Source: Microvirga antarctica (GTDB lineage: Bacteria > Pseudomonadota > Alphaproteobacteria > Rhizobiales > Beijerinckiaceae). From it: DNA of 64,000 bases. This document shows positions 60,523 through 64,000 of this stretch, piece after piece. A model generated the notes under the pieces. It was not told where the DNA came from. It made no database searches and saw only the letters and a list, made by a program, of their open reading frames with translations. The stretch lies in NCBI RefSeq assembly GCF_017921815.1, contig NZ_JAGEMM010000003.1, positions 372,001 to 436,000 on the forward strand, written 5' to 3'. The translations under genes and the position numbers were made by a program. Position 1 is the first letter of the stretch. The number at the start of each line of letters is the position of its first letter.

Positions 60523-61226
60523 TGAATGCGCCGATCTCTACAGCTGGCTACGTCGTTGAGCCGTTGCCGGTCCCATCTTTGCCGGTGAAGGGAAGCGAGA
60601 AGCTGTTTCCCATCCACCGCATCTATTGCGTCGGGCGCAACTATGCCGAACACGCGATCGAGATGGGTCACGATCCGTCCAAGGAGCCTCCGTTCTTTTT
60701 TCAGAAGAACCCGGACAACGTCGTCACCGATGGAAAATTCCCTTATCCCAGCATGACCTCGGACGTGCATTTCGAAATCGAGATGGTTGTCGCGCTTGCC
60801 AAGGGGGGCGTCGACATTCCGGTCGAGTCAGCACTTGACCATGTTTTCGGATACGGCGTCGGCCTCGACATGACCCGCCGCGATCTACAGGGAGAGGCCA
60901 AGAAGCTCGGTCGCCCGTGGGAAGTCGGCAAGGCCTTCGAGGCCTCAGCTCCCTGCACGGCGCTAGTCCCAGCCAGCGAGATCGGCCATCCGGCGGCAGG
61001 CGGCGTATCCCTCAAGGTCAATGGGACCCTGAGGCAGGAGGGCGACCTGAACCAGATGATCTGGAAAGTGCCCGAGATGATCTCGTATCTGTCGAAGCTG
61101 TTCACCCTGCAGCCGGGTGACATCATCATGTCCGGTACGCCGGCAGGCGTCGGCGCTGTCGTCAAGGGCGATGTTCTCGAGGGTCTGGTCGAAGGCGTCG
61201 GCGCCATCGAGGTCCGCGTCGTCTAA
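60519..61226 (+). CDS. Fumarylacetoacetate hydrolase family protein
   Basis: 235 residues. The FAH fold core is present: RIYCVGRNYAEHAIEMG (about 34-50), metal ligands in DVHFEIEMVVALAKGG (near 85, two Glu) and GYGVGLDMTRRDLQ (near 110, Asp), and QPGDIIMSGTPAGVGAV near 200. Family members hydrolyse or decarboxylate beta-keto acids, hydrate 2-oxo-dienoates or cleave acylpyruvates in aromatic catabolism. It is the last gene of the importer operon, so its substrate is probably the imported compound or a close derivative. Confidence 0.87.
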   Translation: MMNAPISTAGYVVEPLPVPSLPVKGSEKLFPIHRIYCVGRNYAEHAIEMGHDPSKEPPFFFQKNPDNVVTDGKFPYPSMTSDVHFEIEMVVALAKGGVDIPVESALDHVFGYGVGLDMTRRDLQGEAKKLGRPWEVGKAFEASAPCTALVPASEIGHPAAGGVSLKVNGTLRQEGDLNQMIWKVPEMISYLSKLFTLQPGDIIMSGTPAGVGAVVKGDVLEGLVEGVGAIEVRVV

Positions 61227-61291
61227 CGCGCAGACGGCCACGGTTGCGGTGAGCCAAGGAGCTTGCCGTAACCCGGTCTGCGACCGGAAGG

Positions 61292-62908
61292 TCAGACGCT
61301 GCGCTGGTCCTCCAGGATCATCGCAGCGCCCTTTTCGGCGATCATCAGTGTCGGCGAATTGGTGTTCCCACTGGTGATCGCGGGCATGATAGACGCGTCC
61401 ACCACGCGCAGCCCTGACACGCCGTGCACCCGCAGCCGCGCATCGGTCACTGCCATCGGGTCGCTGGCAAGTCCCATTTTGGCCGTGCCCACGGGGTGGA
61501 AGATGGTGGTGCCAATCGCGCGCGCACCTTCGAGAAGCTCCGCGTCGGTTTCCAGCGCGGCCCCCGGCTTGTACTCCGTCGGGTCATATTTCTGCAACGA
61601 CGGCATGGCGACGATCCGTCGCACAAGCCGCAGGGACTCGACGGCTACCGCCTGATCCTCGGACGTCGTCAAGGCGTTCAGCCGGATCGACGGCGGGATG
61701 GCAGGATCGAGACTGCGCAGGCTGACGCTTCCGCGGCTCGTCGGCCGCAAATTGCACACGCTCGCCGTAAAGGCCGGAAACGTGTGCGGATCCTCACCGA
61801 ACTTGTCGAGTGACAACGGTTGAATATGAAATTGCAGATTGGGCGTCGCATAGCGCGGCGACGACCGTGCAAAGGCCCCAAGTTGCGAGGGCGCCATGGT
61901 CAGCGGCCCTCGTCGGAACAGCAGGTATTCGAGCGCCATATGGGCCTTCCGCGGTAGCGAGCGAAACTCCTCGTTCAGGGTGCGCACACCGGAGACACTA
62001 TAGATCGGCCGAAGCTGCAAATGATCCTGGAGGTTCTGGCCGATCCCAGGCAGGTGGTGTGCCACATCGATTCCGTGCTCGCGGAGCTGCGCGCCATCAC
62101 CGAGGCCTGAGAGCTGCAGGAGTTGCGGGGACGCGACTGCGCCGGCCGAGAGGATCACTTCCCGCCTCGCCATGATACGCCGTATCGCACCGTTCTGCCG
62201 CACTTCGACACCGATGGCGCGCTTCCCATCCATGAGAATACGGGTGGCATGGGCATGGGTCTCAACCTTCAGGTTGGGGCGCGACAAGGCCGGTTTCAAA
62301 AAGCCGCGCGCGGATGACCAGCGACGCCCGCTCTTCTGGTTGACGTGGAAATACGCCACGCCTTCATTGCTCCCGGTATTGAAATCGTCAGTTCGGGGAA
62401 GCCCCGCCTCGACGGCCGCATCGCGGAACGCATCAAGAATGTCCCACCGCATGCGGGGGGCCTCGACGCGCCATTCACCGCCTGCGCCGTGATGCTCACC
62501 CTCGCCGAGATAATGATCGACGTGCTGGCGGAAGATCGGCCGAACATCGTCCCAGCCCCAGCCGTCCAGTCCGATCTGGCGCCAACCGTCGTAATCCTCG
62601 CGCTGGCCCCGCATGTAGATCATGGCATTGATGGCAGATGATCCGCCGAGGACCTTTCCGCGCGGATAGTTGAGCACGCGGTTGTTCAGGCCGGGCTCCG
62701 CCTCAGTCTGATACATCCAGTCGGCGCGCGGGTTTCCGATGGCGAAAAGATATCCGACGGGGATGTGAAACCAGATCCAGTTGTCCTTGCCGCCGGCCTC
62801 GAGAAGGCACACCGAATGGCTCTCATTGGCGGAGAGCCTGTTTGCAAGGACGCAACCGGCAGAGCCAGCGCCGACGATCACGTAGTCGGTCGTCACAATT
62901 TCCGTCAT
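61292..62908 (-). CDS. GMC-family FAD-dependent oxidoreductase (choline dehydrogenase-like)
   Basis: 538 residues. FAD motif [18 protein letters not shown] (about 9-26), GMC signature 1 region ([20 protein letters not shown], near 83), signature 2 ([20 protein letters not shown], near 254), and the active-site pair: His in [13 protein letters not shown] (near 473) and Asn in [15 protein letters not shown] at the end. Oxidises an alcohol to aldehyde. Nothing shows that choline is the substrate. It is followed in the same direction by no gene in the FAH operon (convergent) and lies just downstream of livM. Confidence 0.9.
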   Translation of the reverse strand: MTEIVTTDYVIVGAGSAGCVLANRLSANESHSVCLLEAGGKDNWIWFHIPVGYLFAIGNPRADWMYQTEAEPGLNNRVLNYPRGKVLGGSSAINAMIYMRGQREDYDGWRQIGLDGWGWDDVRPIFRQHVDHYLGEGEHHGAGGEWRVEAPRMRWDILDAFRDAAVEAGLPRTDDFNTGSNEGVAYFHVNQKSGRRWSSARGFLKPALSRPNLKVETHAHATRILMDGKRAIGVEVRQNGAIRRIMARREVILSAGAVASPQLLQLSGLGDGAQLREHGIDVAHHLPGIGQNLQDHLQLRPIYSVSGVRTLNEEFRSLPRKAHMALEYLLFRRGPLTMAPSQLGAFARSSPRYATPNLQFHIQPLSLDKFGEDPHTFPAFTASVCNLRPTSRGSVSLRSLDPAIPPSIRLNALTTSEDQAVAVESLRLVRRIVAMPSLQKYDPTEYKPGAALETDAELLEGARAIGTTIFHPVGTAKMGLASDPMAVTDARLRVHGVSGLRVVDASIMPAITSGNTNSPTLMIAEKGAAMILEDQRSV

Positions 62909-62956
62909 TGGGTCCTCGGCAATCGCAGGCGTGGGACCGAAGCACCTCGCATCGCG

Positions 62957-63925
62957 TTAGCCGGCTGCCCGTCGACGCAGGAATGCCATGGCCTCGCCCG
63001 CGATGCCGCGCCGGAACAACAGAACGCAGATGACGAAGATGATGCCGATCAGTACTGTCACGGGGAAATCCGAGGCTGCCAGGTAATTCTGCAGCGCAAT
63101 CACGAGACCTGCCCCGACGACGGGACCCACGAGGGTGCCGATGCCGCCAAGGAGCGTCATGAGAATGACCTCGCCCGACATCTGCCACTGCACGTCCGTG
63201 AGGGTCGCGAACTGAAAGACGATTGCCTTGGTGCCGCCGGCAAGGCCCGCAAGCGAGGCCGACATGACGAAGGCGCCCAGCTTGTAGCGGTCGACACGAT
63301 AGCCGAGCGAGATGGCGCGCCGTTCGTTCTCCCTGATGGCTTTCAGAATGTTGCCGAAGGGAGAATGCACGATCCGCCAGATGGCGAAGAAACCGATCAG
63401 GAAAATCGCGAGCGTCACGTAGTACATCGCCAGGGGCCCGCTGAGATCGATGAGGCCGAGCAGATGGCCGCGCGGCACGCCTTGAATGCCGTCCTCACCA
63501 TGCGTGAAAGGAACTTGCAGGCAGATGAAGGCGAACATCTGCCCAAGTGCCAAGGTGATCATAGCAAAATAGATGCCCTGCCGGCGGATCGCGAGGGCGC
63601 CGACGATGACGCCCAGCACACCGGCGCCGACGGCGCCGAGCAGAATTCCTGACAGGGGTTCCCAGCCCCAGACCTTGACCGCGTGGGCCGTGATATAGGC
63701 AGCGCCGCCGAAGAAAGTGGCGTGGCCGAACGACAACAGGCCCACATAGCCGATCAGCAGATTGAACGCGCAGGCGAACAGCGCGAAGCACAGAACGCTC
63801 ATGAGGAAGACAGGGTAGAGAAAGAAGGGTGCCACCAGAAGCGCGACAATCGAGACCGCGGCAAATGCCAACGTGGACCGTCGGAGTCGGGATGCTGGAG
63901 ACAGCCGGCCGGCATCGGCATTCAT
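62957..63925 (-). CDS. livM: Branched-chain amino acid-type ABC transporter permease LivM
   Basis: 322 residues from the ATG at 63925. About ten hydrophobic segments, with the LivM-typical LLIGYVGLLSFGHATFFGGA (near 60) and VMSASLAGLAGGTKAI (near 230), and GGIGTLVGPVVGAGLV (near 265). It follows the upstream permease gene by 4 bases. HAAT-family importers carry many substrates besides branched-chain amino acids, including aromatic acids and amides. Confidence 0.9.
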   Translation of the reverse strand: MNADAGRLSPASRLRRSTLAFAAVSIVALLVAPFFLYPVFLMSVLCFALFACAFNLLIGYVGLLSFGHATFFGGAAYITAHAVKVWGWEPLSGILLGAVGAGVLGVIVGALAIRRQGIYFAMITLALGQMFAFICLQVPFTHGEDGIQGVPRGHLLGLIDLSGPLAMYYVTLAIFLIGFFAIWRIVHSPFGNILKAIRENERRAISLGYRVDRYKLGAFVMSASLAGLAGGTKAIVFQFATLTDVQWQMSGEVILMTLLGGIGTLVGPVVGAGLVIALQNYLAASDFPVTVLIGIIFVICVLLFRRGIAGEAMAFLRRRAAG

Positions 63926-63929
63926 GACA

Positions 63930-64000
63930 TCACTCCTCACGCCCGAACAACCCCGCCGGCCTCACCAGCAGCACGATCGCCATGACGACGAAGATGACGA
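63930..64000 (-). CDS. Branched-chain amino acid-type ABC permease, LivH C-terminus (cut by window edge)
   Basis: Reading the minus strand, the last 23 codons of a frame end VIFVVMAIVLLVRPAGLFGR then EE and TGA at 63930. The pattern LLxRPxGLFGRxE is the usual C-terminus of LivH-type permeases, and the position just before livM fits. The rest lies outside the window. Confidence 0.8.
   Translation of the reverse strand, partial: VIFVVMAIVLLVRPAGLFGREE

Noticed and set aside
62765-63652. 295-codon plus-strand frame opposite livM and the GMC gene
   Set aside because: Antisense shadow of membrane-protein codons, with Asp/Glu/His-rich translation.
1-64000. CRISPR arrays, insertion sequences, integrases and tRNA genes
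   Set aside because: No regularly spaced repeats, transposase-like frames or tRNA cloverleaf sequences were seen. The only tRNA-like end belongs to tmRNA at 42941-42972.

Overview
The window is about 64 kb of GC-rich, densely coded bacterial chromosome with no insertion sequence, phage segment or CRISPR array that I could see. It looks alphaproteobacterial, most likely Hyphomicrobiales (Rhizobiales). The reasons are a circularly permuted two-piece tmRNA, a GGAAC-N17-CGTT promoter of the sigma-EcfG type, and the general gene repertoire. Both edges cut genes: thiB on the left and a livH-type permease on the right.

Layout. 1-1.1 kb: thiB behind a TPP riboswitch. 1.1-9 kb: a SolA-like amine oxidase, Tex, a YegD-type Hsp70 and PEP carboxylase. 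9.2-15.7 kb: a molybdenum aldehyde oxidoreductase operon of the PaoABC type with its XdhC-like and MocA-like maturation factors, then an SDR protein. 15.7-27.4 kb: a LOG-family protein, then a divergent catabolic locus. One arm holds a ROK regulator and a large PIG-L deacetylase. The other holds a five-part carbohydrate-type ABC importer whose operon also encodes an argininosuccinate-lyase-like enzyme and a PfkB kinase. 27.6-31.4 kb: a CYTH-like protein, MipA/OmpV, a secreted unknown and a HAD-IIA phosphatase.

31.4-39.6 kb is the most intriguing accessory block. It holds a GTP cyclohydrolase II, a stand-alone RibD-type reductase, a cytochrome b561, a methyltransferase, a glycosyltransferase, a pterin-synthase homologue that has lost most catalytic residues, and an MDR dehydrogenase without the usual zinc motif. 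Together these suggest an uncharacterised pathway to a glycosylated and/or methylated GTP-derived (pteridine or pyrimidine) metabolite.

39.7-45.9 kb: MdoH glucan glucosyltransferase with an FkbM methyltransferase, a small protein behind an EcfG-type promoter, tmRNA, cardiolipin synthase and cysteine synthase. 45.8-49.7 kb: a sulfate importer (CysA, CysW, CysT, Sbp), which together with CysK forms a sulfur-assimilation neighbourhood. It is flanked by a divergent Lrp-type regulator. 50.4-56.2 kb: a host-attachment-family protein and the stress trio PrkA-YeaH-SpoVR. 56.2-61.2 kb: a FadR/GntR regulator divergent from a NitT/TauT-type importer and a fumarylacetoacetate-hydrolase-family enzyme, with two matching operator-like repeats between them. 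61.3-64 kb: a GMC oxidoreductase with LivM/LivH permeases.

All functional calls rest on reading motifs and context by eye. No database search was run.
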